DNA of 64,000 nucleotides, from NCBI GenBank assembly GCA_019233755.1, contig JAFAMD010000016.1, forward strand, positions 1 through 64,000, read 5' to 3'. The position numbers were made by a program, and so were the translations under genes. The notes under the pieces were generated by a model. The model searched no databases. It was given only the letters and a program-made list of their open reading frames with translations, and was not told the DNA's origin. The DNA comes from Acidobacteriaceae bacterium. Lineage in GTDB: Bacteria; Acidobacteriota; Terriglobia; Bryobacterales; Bryobacteraceae. Shown piece after piece: positions 26,301-33,669 of the stretch. Positions within the stretch are counted from its first letter, which is position 1; each line of letters begins with the position of its first letter.

Positions 26301-26741
26301 GCTCAATTGGGTGGTGTTTACCGTAGTGACCAGAGTCTGAGTTACGGTGTCGACTTGAACTGCAGCCTCAGAGACCTGGACGGTGGTGCCGGTCTGCCCG
26401 ACTTGCAGTCTCACGTCGAGTCCCACTTTGGCGCCGGCACTTACGATTACCTTTCGCTCGAATGGGGTGAATCCCGCTGATTGCACGGTCACCTCGTACT
26501 CACCCGGGAGCAGATTGGAGACGACAAAGTCCCCAGCGCCCGAGCCCGTGGTTAACCGTTCGGCGCCCGTACTGGTGCTCCGTATTTTTACGGAAGCAGT
26601 GGGAACAATTGCGCCGGACGGGTCAGTTACTGTACCTGTTATTTGGCCGGTTTCCGCCTGCGCCCAAATCACGCACGCGATGGCAAGGGATAGGACGGCC
26701 GGGCGAAACAGAGCGCTCACCCGGGTACGGAGTTGACTCAT
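23337..26741 (-). CDS. Oar-like TonB-dependent receptor 5
   Basis: A 1134-residue receptor of a third type. I place the start at ATG 26739-26741, which has AGGGAGG at ideal spacing and is followed directly by a signal peptide (VLSLAIACVIWAQA). A longer frame from 26858 would put 39 residues without signal character in front. The regulatory-like domain follows (GQITGTVTDPSGAIVPTASV). The plug contains NGQRPSDSNVLLDGAANNN and EYGRAGGGIVNVVTKSGTNG, and the barrel ends LAAKITF. Several paired cysteines in the barrel (such as CRGC near the C-terminus) are probably loop disulphides. The -24/-12 promoter lies only about 60 bases upstream. Confidence 0.9.
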   Translation of the reverse strand: MSQLRTRVSALFRPAVLSLAIACVIWAQAETGQITGTVTDPSGAIVPTASVKIRSTSTGAERLTTGSGAGDFVVSNLLPGEYEVTVQSAGFTPFERKVIVSAGAKVGLDVRLQVGQTGTTVQVSEAAVQVDTVTQTLVTTVNTTQLSQLPTLTRNPYDLVAISGNVSDAGSTSNGGQQRGVNYAINGQRPSDSNVLLDGAANNNEFDTTVGQTVPLDSIQEFSLLTSNFTAEYGRAGGGIVNVVTKSGTNGFHGTAYEFNRVSDLSSNSFDNNARGLPKTVFTRNQFGYSVGGPIVKNKLFFFSSTEWTRIRSLATQTVWVPTPQLIATSSPNTQSFFDAYGKLKSNNVLIQSETINQFAAQGTDICGTSAGCLAFNPNTPIFNQIAYTYAGDAGGGVPGNSYANVERIDYNLTDRTQMYFRYALESIAQPPGVVSNSPYVGFDSANTNFNNNALYSIIHTFAPNFVSQSKAVFNRLNNQQPFGQQPPVPTLYVNGNGAYALGGINVIFPGYDPFTPGNGIPFGGPQNFVQLYEDLTWTHGKHDIRFGGSFQYLRDNRTFGAYETAGDYLSSAGIGPAVSNFLAGQLYEINVAINPQGKYPGETVSLPLGPPNFSRSNRYKEGAVYVQDSWKILPRFTANIGVRWEHFGVQHNKNPQLDSNFYDPANQINTPAGIAQGQVFIAPQSPVGGLWKPEWHDFAPRLGFAWDVFGNGKTSVRGGYGIGYIRNFGNVTFNVIQNPPNYETVQSVSSATNIIPISPNNFGPLSGTSGTIKLPRASLRNVDANILTAYANFWDFSIQQQLTNNLLVEADYTGSRGVHLYDIESVNQQGFGNVYLGDPCSYAAGDCLNRSNTQYSNINRRGSRGFSNYNAVNLKATARGAYGLTFTANYTWSHAIDDLSSTFSDANGLGANNGQFMLGYLNPYDPKMDTGSADFDIRQRVTISAVWEIPYKGGSGIRRQLFGGWSLDPIFTAETGAPYSIFDCSNTALYCPRADFTVQVPNAGPSNPPPVGGLPNTFNYFNFPANGVNVGYTNPTYFYTNLPPWPIGMSGRNAFTAPGTWFLNLGLYKTFALTERIGLQLRGEAYNIFNHANLYVVGTAADVSSSAYIPACRGCTGTTSDRRNLQLAAKITF

Positions 26742-26800
26742 GTAGCCTCCCTGATTGCCGCTGCCTGGCGTGGCAGCCGGGCAATAGTGTGCTTCCATTA

Positions 26801-26815
26801 GCAATCTTTGAGCCA
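26801..26815 (-). promoter_or_regulatory. sigma-54-type -24/-12 promoter of receptor 5
   Basis: The minus strand reads GTTGGC-TCAAAGA-TTGCTA, exactly TGGC-N7-TTGC, 60 bases before the corrected ATG at 26741. It lies inside the longer frame mentioned for receptor 5, which supports the later start. Confidence 0.7.
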
Positions 26816-26858
26816 ACGCAGGATAACCGGGTAATTGATTGATAATAGGAGGGATCAC

Positions 26859-27235
26859 GGGTTAGGCCAACACCGCGTTAGCTTCTGTTTATGGAATTGC
26901 AATCAGGCAAGATTCCCGTTATATGGAACAAATACCGAGGGGCCTGGGTGGCTCCCCCGGTACTTTACGGCAGGAACAGCTTAGATTCTTGGCCAGCTTG
27001 TCTGAGAACTTCTCTCTCAGATAGCTTTCAGGCTTCAGCGTTCAGCTATCAGCTAAGTGTTGGGGTCGGGTGAGCACCTTGGATGAGCTGAAACCTCTCC
27101 TGAAAGCTCTTGCGATGGCTGAAAGCTCTGCTCAGCAAAATAGATTTCAAGTATCCTTGGCTAGTTTTAGGAGGTCAGCTTGAGGGCAAGCTCTATCAGG
27201 CCGAAGTTGCTAATCGGTCGGTAAGCGAGAAGCAG
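26859..27235. other. intergenic region between receptor 5 and rpoD, with REP-like tract
   Basis: No gene is seen. It contains an imperfect hairpin (ACCGAGGGG paired with CTCCCCCGGT, about 26934-26962) and a TCTGAGA-N7-TCTCAGA repeat (27001-27021). A low-complexity tract of repeated TTCAGC, GCTATCAGC and GCTGAAAGC words runs from about 27022 to 27135. Similar words recur at 39605-39650 and 41281-41322. Confidence 0.5.
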
Positions 27236-27268
27236 AAAAGGCCAGATCCCTTTCGGGCCTGGCCTTTG
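27236..27268 (-). terminator. intrinsic terminator of rpoD
   Basis: GGCCAG(AT)CCC and GGG(C)CTGGCC pair across a short TTTC loop, with A-rich sequence before it (T-rich on the minus strand). It lies about 30 bases after the rpoD stop at 27295. Confidence 0.65.
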
Positions 27269-27294
27269 CGGTGTTTGGAACAGTGAAGAAGCGG

Positions 27295-28830
27295 TTAGCG
27301 CGCGGCGAGCAGCGCCCTGAGGTGGCGGGCCCGTTCGGGCGAACGCAATTGCCGGAGCGCCTTCGCCTCAATCTGGCGGATGCGCTCGCGGGTGACATCG
27401 AACTCCTGCCCGATCTCTTCAAGCGTGTGCTCGCGTTCGCACCCGATACCGAAACGCAGTCGGATCACCTTCTCTTCCTTGGGCGAAAGGGTTTTGAGAA
27501 TGTTGGCCGTTTCGTCGCGGACATTCGAGTCGATTACGGCATCAACCGGCGAGCCGACCCAGCGATCCTCGATCAGATCACCGAGCGCGGATTCTCCGTC
27601 GCGGCCGACGGGCGTCTCGAGAGAAACCGGGTCACGCGAAATGGTCTTCAGCTTTTGCACCTTTTCGACCGGAATATCCATGCGCCGGCCGATTTCCTCG
27701 TTCGTGGGAACACGTCCAAGCTCCTTTTCAAGCTCGCGATTGGCCCGAAGGAACTTGTTCATGCTCTCGTTCATATGAACGGGAATACGGATGGTGCGCG
27801 ACTGGTCGGCAATAGCGCGGGTGATGGCCTGCCGGATCCACCACGTTGCATAGGTAGAGAACTTGTAGCCGCGGCGGTATTCAAATTTGTCGGCAGCGCG
27901 CATCAGACCGATATTGCCTTCCTGGATCAGATCGAGCAGATGTAAGCCGCGGTTGACGTACTTCTTGGCGACCGAGACGACCAGCCGGAGGTTAGCTTCT
28001 ACCAGATCTTTCTTCGCCCGCTCCGCTTCGATTTCGCCGTGGCGAATCACGGAAAGGCTGTGCCGCAGATCCGGCAGGGAAGCGCCGGCTTCGGTCTCCC
28101 TCTTTTTGAGATCCCGCTTGAGTTCCTTGACGCGCAACTGTGCTTGCGGCGTATTGCGCGCTTCGAGTTTCTTGACTTCGGCATCGAGGAGAGACATCTC
28201 CTCGACGGCCCTCTCGATAGTCCGAACGAACTCCTTCCAACGTGCCAGATTAAACGGGATGGCGCGTAGAGCCCTGGAGAGCTCTACTTTGGCCCGCATC
28301 ACCTTTCCGGCCCACTTTTTGCGCAGTTTTTTGTTGGCAGGAGGAACCGCAGCATGCTTTTCGACGGTTTGCGGCAGCTTCTTGAAGGCCACGAGGTAAT
28401 TGGCAAACAGCTCGCTGATTTCACTGCGCCGCTTCACATCGGCCGCACTGCCTTCTTCGATGTCAGCCGGGCCCAAATCAACGTAGCTATCCACATCTTC
28501 GGCGCCCTTGCGGATCAGCTCGGAGAATTCGCTGATAACGCTTTGGATGAGCGGCGAGCGGCTGATAGCCTTCTGCATCCGCAACTTGCCGCGCTCCATC
28601 TTGCGCGCAAGCGTCACCTCGCCCTCACGAGTAAGCAGCGGCACCGATCCCATTTCGCGCAGGTACACCCGCACGGGATCATCGGTATAGATCGACTCCT
28701 CTACCTGCTGTGCGCCGTGAAAATCCTCATCCTGCACTTCTTCCGGATGAAAGAAATTGGCATCCTCGTCGAAGGGCAGCCCCAACGGCTCGCGTCCTTC
28801 GGCTAAATATTGATCCTCGAATTGATCCAC
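27295..28830 (-). CDS. rpoD: RNA polymerase primary sigma factor
   Basis: A 511-residue sigma-70 housekeeping factor. Region 1.2 is visible around [20 protein letters not shown] (about 51-70). A long non-conserved insert rich in Lys/Arg/Glu separates it from region 2, which has the -10 recognition core ([56 protein letters not shown]). Region 3 follows ([13 protein letters not shown]). Region 4 with the -35 helix-turn-helix is at the C-terminus ([20 protein letters not shown]). The acidic N-terminus replaces a full region 1.1. The start is GTG at 28828-28830, with GGAG about 12 bases upstream. dnaG, a common neighbour, is absent. Confidence 0.95.
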   Translation of the reverse strand: MDQFEDQYLAEGREPLGLPFDEDANFFHPEEVQDEDFHGAQQVEESIYTDDPVRVYLREMGSVPLLTREGEVTLARKMERGKLRMQKAISRSPLIQSVISEFSELIRKGAEDVDSYVDLGPADIEEGSAADVKRRSEISELFANYLVAFKKLPQTVEKHAAVPPANKKLRKKWAGKVMRAKVELSRALRAIPFNLARWKEFVRTIERAVEEMSLLDAEVKKLEARNTPQAQLRVKELKRDLKKRETEAGASLPDLRHSLSVIRHGEIEAERAKKDLVEANLRLVVSVAKKYVNRGLHLLDLIQEGNIGLMRAADKFEYRRGYKFSTYATWWIRQAITRAIADQSRTIRIPVHMNESMNKFLRANRELEKELGRVPTNEEIGRRMDIPVEKVQKLKTISRDPVSLETPVGRDGESALGDLIEDRWVGSPVDAVIDSNVRDETANILKTLSPKEEKVIRLRFGIGCEREHTLEEIGQEFDVTRERIRQIEAKALRQLRSPERARHLRALLAAR

Positions 28831-29187
28831 CTTACTTAATCACTCCTACTTGCACGCCCTGAAAACTCGTTGTCGCGGTCTACTCCTTTGCCAGCCCTCT
28901 TCGGGCAGGTCTGCTCCGGCTATTACCGGTCAGCTACCATCAGCCGCCAACTATACTGGAAACGCGCCGCTCTCGTGTGGGGACCTTTTGCGAACCCATT
29001 CAGGGGAGGATGCAAGTGTCGAACCTAGTCTGTATTGCGCGCCCTAATTATAGCTTGATTCGGCCTGGAAGTTAATACCTACTTATGAAGATGTTCTGGA
29101 AAGTGATTGGTTACAAGAAACTTAGCTGCGATTCAGCCCTCTTTCGAAGCCTCCGACCGTGAAATTTTTTCCAACCGCGCCTGTCTG
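28831..29187. other. rpoD upstream region
   Basis: About 357 bases with no recognised gene. It should hold the rpoD promoter on the minus strand and the 3' end of the nrdR transcript. A GCCCTCTTCGGGCA-like small hairpin occurs near 28894-28910. No tRNA or riboswitch was recognised. Confidence 0.5.
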
Positions 29188-29649
29188 TTAGACTTTCCTG
29201 CTCAACATAACGTTTTTCAATTCGCTTAAGAATTCTTCCACGTCCTGGAAGTCTCGATAGACGGAAGCGAACCGAACGTACGCAATTTTGTCGAGCGCCT
29301 TGAGACGCTCCATCAGACGCTCACCGATCAGAGTAGTTGCCAATTCACGGTCGGGGCTTTCGAGCAGCACCGATTCGACCTCATCGACGAGGTTTGCGAG
29401 AGTCCCCATGCTTACGGGCCGCTTTTCGCAGGCCCGAAGGAGACCGTTGAGCACCTTCTGGCGGTCGAACTTCTCCCGTCGCCCGTCTTTTTTGATGACC
29501 ATATAAGGCACTTCGTCGCAACGTTCGTAGGTGGTAAAGCGGCGTTCGCAGGCGAGGCACTGGCGCCGGCGGCGGATGGAATCGCCCTCTTTGCTTTCGC
29601 GGGAGTCGATTACTTTGTCTTCGCGGTGGCCGCAGAATGGACAAGTCAT
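29188..29649 (-). CDS. nrdR: transcriptional repressor NrdR
   Basis: A 153-residue ATP/dATP-responsive repressor of ribonucleotide reductase genes. The N-terminal zinc ribbon has Cys 3, 6, 31 and 34 (CPFC and CLAC). The ATP-cone follows (VIKKDGRREKFDRQKVLNGL and later TLIGERLMERLKALDKIAYV). I place the start at ATG 29647-29649; the upstream in-frame extension of 27 residues is not family-like. No nrd genes are in the window. It sits between rpoD and the ECF sigma gene. Confidence 0.95.
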   Translation of the reverse strand: MTCPFCGHREDKVIDSRESKEGDSIRRRRQCLACERRFTTYERCDEVPYMVIKKDGRREKFDRQKVLNGLLRACEKRPVSMGTLANLVDEVESVLLESPDRELATTLIGERLMERLKALDKIAYVRFASVYRDFQDVEEFLSELKNVMLSRKV

Positions 29650-29883
29650 TGGAAAAAAAGGCGTCCGTGACCGCGGACAGGCCGCTTTCAACGCCGAGAC
29701 AATTTTATGAAAAACAGCGTCCAGCCGCACGGAAGCGGCCGGCTCCTTCGCGCCTGAAAGCCTGCAGTTCCTGCGAACTTTTCGGTCTCATAACTCGTTT
29801 ATCTGCTTGAAAGCCGATGCGGATGGAGCGAAGCGGACAACCCGACCGTCCGAACTGGCCGCGGAGGCTCTCTAAGGGATAAC

Positions 29884-30567
29884 ATGTCGGCTGCGGCGGT
29901 TGCTGGAATTTCGTTAAACTGGAAAGCTTCGTCAAGCTCAAAGACATCCGCCGCGCCGTGGAAATGGGGAGGCGTAGCGGGAGCTCGAGCTCCGCATTGC
30001 TTGGATACCGAAACGATTCTGGTAGGGCGCTGCCTGGCTGGGGAGCAGGGCGCGTGGGACGAGCTGGTGAAAACCTACACCAGGCGTGTCTATGCAATCT
30101 GCTACCGATTCACCGGCTCCGATGACGAAGCACGGGACCTCACACAGGAGGTCTTTCTGCGGATCTTTCGTACATTGGGCAGTTTCCGGGCTGGCGAGGG
30201 TTCTTTTGTGGTCTGGCTTACACGCCTTACCCGCAATTTGCTGGTAGACCATTACCGCCGCACGAAGAACGACCGGATGACGGACGCCCTAGAAGACAAA
30301 CTCCCGGTGCTTGAGGAAAGCACCGCGCAGGAGGCTCGGGCCGATGGTATGCTGGCCGGCCGCGAGGCAGGCGAATTGTTGCAGGCAGCGCTGGCGAAGC
30401 TCTCGCCGGAATTGCGCGAAGCAGTCATTCTGCGGGATTTGCAGGAGCTGGAATATCGGGAGATCGCGCGCGTTCTCGCCGTACCTGAAGGGACGGTGAA
30501 GTCGCGCCTGAATCGAGGACGCGCCGAGCTGGCGAGAATTTTGAAGCGGAACAAGGTGACGGTGTAG
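29884..30567 (+). CDS. ECF-family RNA polymerase sigma factor
   Basis: A 227-residue alternative sigma factor of the RpoE type. Region 2 is at about 45-115 (RRVYAICYRFTGSDDEARDLTQEVFLRIFR, abbreviated here to the key DEARDLTQEVF). Region 4 is at about 165-217 (LSPELREAVILRDLQELEYR, then VPEGTVKSRLNRGR). The first 40 residues are not conserved. ATG 29884 is kept because AAGGGA precedes it; a TTG at 30000 would give a more typical length but lacks a ribosome site. The anti-sigma gene follows after 39 bases, so release from that partner is the likely control. Confidence 0.92.
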   Translation: MSAAAVAGISLNWKASSSSKTSAAPWKWGGVAGARAPHCLDTETILVGRCLAGEQGAWDELVKTYTRRVYAICYRFTGSDDEARDLTQEVFLRIFRTLGSFRAGEGSFVVWLTRLTRNLLVDHYRRTKNDRMTDALEDKLPVLEESTAQEARADGMLAGREAGELLQAALAKLSPELREAVILRDLQELEYREIARVLAVPEGTVKSRLNRGRAELARILKRNKVTV

Positions 30568-30606
30568 TGGAGCACCAGGCAAAAAGGGGGCTCCTCGGAA
30601 GTAGTC

Positions 30607-31263
30607 ATGAATTGCGTCGAGTTTGAGAGCATATTGGCCGATTACATCGACGGCACGCTGGCGGCGAGCCAGCGCGCTGCGGTGGACCAGCATGCCGAGA
30701 CATGCCCGGCTTGCCGCGAATTCATGGCCGATGTAGCGGGCGCAATAGGAGTTCTGCAGCGCATGCCACAGGTGGAACCGCCCGCGGAACTGATTACGCG
30801 GATTGCCTATCAGGCACCGGTTGGACGCGTGCGGCATCCCGCTGAGCACCGGAGCTTTCTGAGCCGGCTGGCGGCGAAGTGGCTGCAGCCAATATTGCAG
30901 CCTCGGATCGCCATGGGCATGGCGATGACGCTGCTTTCTTTCGCCATGCTGGAGCGCTGCACGGGCATTCGCGTGCAGCATATCCAGGCGGCAGACCTGA
31001 GCCCGGTACGCATCTGGGATGGGGTAGAAGACAAGGCACTGCGGGTGCGGGACCGCGTAATGAAGTCATACGAGAACCTGCGAGTGGTGTACGAAGTGGA
31101 GACCCGGCTGAACGACCTGCAGGAGCAGCAGGAAGCAGCCGACCAGCAAGCGCTGCGGCGAAGCCGTTCGGCACAGCGCCCGCAGCAGGGCGGGTCGAAT
31201 AACGCCAACAAGAACCCGGGCGGCACGCGCTCGCCGGGGACGAAGCAGGGGGACAAGAAATGA
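30607..31263 (+). CDS. zinc-finger anti-sigma factor
   Basis: A 218-residue partner of the preceding ECF sigma factor. The N-terminal zf-HC2 domain has the zinc motif HAETCPAC (about 27-34). One hydrophobic segment (about 99-115, PRIAMGMAMTLLSFAML) could anchor it in the inner membrane. A coiled-coil-like Glu/Gln-rich stretch at about 150-180 and a disordered basic, Gly-rich tail follow. Its stop overlaps the next start in ATGA, so expression is coupled to the envelope proteins downstream. The signal it senses is unknown. Confidence 0.85.
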   Translation: MNCVEFESILADYIDGTLAASQRAAVDQHAETCPACREFMADVAGAIGVLQRMPQVEPPAELITRIAYQAPVGRVRHPAEHRSFLSRLAAKWLQPILQPRIAMGMAMTLLSFAMLERCTGIRVQHIQAADLSPVRIWDGVEDKALRVRDRVMKSYENLRVVYEVETRLNDLQEQQEAADQQALRRSRSAQRPQQGGSNNANKNPGGTRSPGTKQGDKK

Positions 31264-31970
31264 ATTGTTATTTACATCCAGAGACACCGGCGAGTGCTTT
31301 CTGCCGGTCGTGCGGGAGACCGCTTTGTGCGGTGTGCCAGCGTCCCCATGAAGGAACTATCTATTGCCAGGATCACGTGCCCATGACTGCCTATGCCAAC
31401 CCGGCCGACGCTAATGCCTCGGCTGCCTCGAACCCATATGCGCAACCTGCGGCGGCGCCACCGCCGGCCCACAGCTCTCCCACGCTAGCCTTCATTCTCG
31501 GCTGGATACCGGGAGTGGGAGCCATCTATAACGGGCAGTATCTGAAAGGCCTGGTGCATGCGCTGATCTTCGGCCTGCTGATCAGCCTGGCGGACAGCTC
31601 ACCCAGTTCCGCCGAACCGCTCATCGGCATTTTGATTGCTGCATTTTGTTTTTACATGCCTTTTGAAGCCCTGCACACGGCTACGGCACGCAATCGAGGC
31701 CTGAAGCCGGACGAATGGTCGAGCATTCTGCCGGCTTCGCGGTACCGCTCCGGCGCGCCGATCGGGCCTATTGTGCTTATCGCAATCGGCGTGATTTACC
31801 TTCTCAACACGCTGAACCTGCTCGATTTTCACGAGATCGGCCGTTACTGGCCGGTAATCCTGATCGTGATCGGCGCGTGGATGCTGTACAACCGGGTCAG
31901 TTCGCCGGCCTCGCGGCCTCCTGCCGAGGATTCGCGCGACGACCTGATGGAGAGTCGCCGTGAACAGTAG
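31260..31970 (+). CDS. B-box zinc-binding membrane protein with LiaF-like segment
   Basis: A 236-residue protein. The N-terminal B-box-type zinc site (CYLHPETPASAFCRSCGRPL, then CAVC and CQDH) is followed by an Ala/Pro linker. A hydrophobic TM2-like pair comes next (about 73-120, FILGWIPGVGAIYNGQYLKG). The C-terminal module has two helices (GPIVLIAIGVIYLLNTLNLL and YWPVILIVIGAWML), like the LiaI/LiaF transmembrane region. It is the third gene of the sigma/anti-sigma unit and overlaps the next gene by 11 bases. The role is probably in envelope sensing or homeostasis, inferred from context. Confidence 0.7.
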   Translation: MNCYLHPETPASAFCRSCGRPLCAVCQRPHEGTIYCQDHVPMTAYANPADANASAASNPYAQPAAAPPPAHSSPTLAFILGWIPGVGAIYNGQYLKGLVHALIFGLLISLADSSPSSAEPLIGILIAAFCFYMPFEALHTATARNRGLKPDEWSSILPASRYRSGAPIGPIVLIAIGVIYLLNTLNLLDFHEIGRYWPVILIVIGAWMLYNRVSSPASRPPAEDSRDDLMESRREQ

Positions 31971-32172
31971 AAGGGCGCTCTACGCGCAAGCGATTCGCGG
32001 GCCGGTTCTGCTGGTCACCATAGGAATCCTGTTCGCGGTGCAACAGGCCGGTATGCTGCCCCTCTCGCGCACCTGGCCGTTGCTGATCATCATTGTCGGG
32101 CTGCTGAAACTGGTTGAACGGCTGGCCATGCCGCGGGCCCCGTACCCGCCGCCAGGAGGTCAAGCCCAATGA
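31960..32172 (+). CDS. small LiaI/LiaF-like membrane protein
   Basis: A 70-residue protein with two hydrophobic helices (GPVLLVTIGILFAVQQAGML and WPLLIIIVGLLKLVE), the same two-helix unit found in both neighbours. The start is GTG 31960 inside the preceding gene, and its stop overlaps the next start (ATGA). The motif recurring in three successive genes suggests duplication of one membrane module. Confidence 0.7.
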   Translation: MNSRRALYAQAIRGPVLLVTIGILFAVQQAGMLPLSRTWPLLIIIVGLLKLVERLAMPRAPYPPPGGQAQ

Positions 32173-33620
32173 GACCGCGCGGTTCCGTCACTGGCCCGAT
32201 CGTTATCATAGCGATCGGCATCATTTTCCTGGTCCACGCCATCCAGCCAGGGATGCGCATCGTCGACTATATCGGCCTGTATTGGCCGTATGTGCTAATT
32301 GCGTGGGGCGTGCTCGCATTTCTCGAAGTCACGGTGCGATTCGTGCGTGGCGCGGCCATACCCGTCAACGGTATTTCCGGCGGAGCGTGGTTCGCGATCG
32401 TGCTGATTTGCCTTGCCGGTGTCAGTCTTTTCGAACTTCAGAAACCGGGGCACTGGTGGAGCAACATGGACTGGGGCCATGGATTCAACGAAGCGTTCCT
32501 CGGCGAGGATCATGCGTACACGGTTGAAACCGTGCAGAAGACCACCGGGGCAGCGCCGCATATCGTAATTGAAAGCTTTCGCGGGGACGCAAAAATCAGC
32601 GGCGGAGACGCCAAGGAGGTCAGTGTCTCGGGGCAGAAAAGCGTCAAGAGCGTGGACTTGCGCGAAGCGGATCGGGCGAACCAGCAGACACCCGTCGAAG
32701 TGCTTGTCGACGGCAACACTGTTACCATTCGTTGTCACCAGGATCGTTCGGGATCGCGGGCCCTGGTGACTACAGATCTCGAGATCTCGGTTCCCCGTGG
32801 CGCCAGTCTGGAAGCCACCGGGACGTATGGGGATTTCGATGTCTCATCGCTCACCGGCAATGTAACCGTCAGTAGCGCCAACGCAGGAGTACACCTGGAC
32901 GACATCGGTGGGAACGTCACGGTGGACACTCGGCACAGCGATATCGTGCGCTGCACGAATGTGAAGGGAACAGTGGACCTGCGAGGCCACGGCACAGACA
33001 TAGAAGTAACGAATGCCAATGGCGAGGTGACGATCAGCGGCGATTACTCGGGCACCGTCGCGCTTCGCGAACTGGCAAAGCCGGTGCGCGTCGAAAACCT
33101 GCACACGATACTGAGCATCGAACGCGTGCCGGGCGAGGTTCGGCTGGATCGCGGCAGCTTGACCGCGGAGAACGTGATCGGGCCGGTGAAGTTGACCGCA
33201 CGATCGACCGATGTGAACATTGACGGCGTACAGAACGGGCTCGATCTGACGCTGGACCGTGGAGATATCGATCTGCGGCCCGGACACCTGCCGCTGGGCA
33301 ACATGGTGGCACACACGCGATCGGGCAACATTGAGCTGGCTCTGCCGGAAACGGCAACCTTTCAACTTACGGCCACCACCGACCACGGCGATATCGATAA
33401 CGAATATGGCGACGGCCTGAAAGAGCAGTCGTCCGGCAAAGGCGCGCGGCTCGAGGGCTCCGCGGGCACCGGCCCGGATTTGAATCTGATGACAGGGCGC
33501 GGCAGCATCACAGTGCGTAAGGCCTCGGCCAGCATGCCACAGGCGGCTCCTCCTGCGGGAGCAAGCCCGGCACGAGCCGTGCTCCTGCTAGCGCGCCCGG
33601 TGATCGCCGCGACGCACTGA
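32169..33620 (+). CDS. LiaF-like membrane / DUF4097 beta-repeat protein
   Basis: A 483-residue protein with N-terminal helices of LiaI/LiaF type (GPIVIIAIGIIFLVH, YWPYVLIAWGVLAFL) and a third near residue 75 (WFAIVLICLAGVSLF). A long periplasmic or extracytoplasmic region of repeated short strands follows (about 120-455), typical of DUF4097 putative adhesin or beta-helix domains, with units such as GNVTVSSANAGVHLDDIGGN. It ends in an Ala/Pro-rich tail. As the last gene of the ECF sigma operon it is likely an effector or sensor of envelope stress. The function of such domains is not known in detail. Confidence 0.75.
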   Translation: MRPRGSVTGPIVIIAIGIIFLVHAIQPGMRIVDYIGLYWPYVLIAWGVLAFLEVTVRFVRGAAIPVNGISGGAWFAIVLICLAGVSLFELQKPGHWWSNMDWGHGFNEAFLGEDHAYTVETVQKTTGAAPHIVIESFRGDAKISGGDAKEVSVSGQKSVKSVDLREADRANQQTPVEVLVDGNTVTIRCHQDRSGSRALVTTDLEISVPRGASLEATGTYGDFDVSSLTGNVTVSSANAGVHLDDIGGNVTVDTRHSDIVRCTNVKGTVDLRGHGTDIEVTNANGEVTISGDYSGTVALRELAKPVRVENLHTILSIERVPGEVRLDRGSLTAENVIGPVKLTARSTDVNIDGVQNGLDLTLDRGDIDLRPGHLPLGNMVAHTRSGNIELALPETATFQLTATTDHGDIDNEYGDGLKEQSSGKGARLEGSAGTGPDLNLMTGRGSITVRKASASMPQAAPPAGASPARAVLLLARPVIAATH

Positions 33621-33669
33621 TATTCGCGCCGACGTCGAGGACCGCGAAGCCCAACGCTAGTCTAATTAA

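Noticed and set aside
26742-26858. 39-residue N-terminal extension of receptor 5
   Set aside because: It lacks a ribosome site and signal character and contains the -24/-12 promoter. ATG 26741 has a near-ideal AGGGAGG and a signal peptide directly after it.
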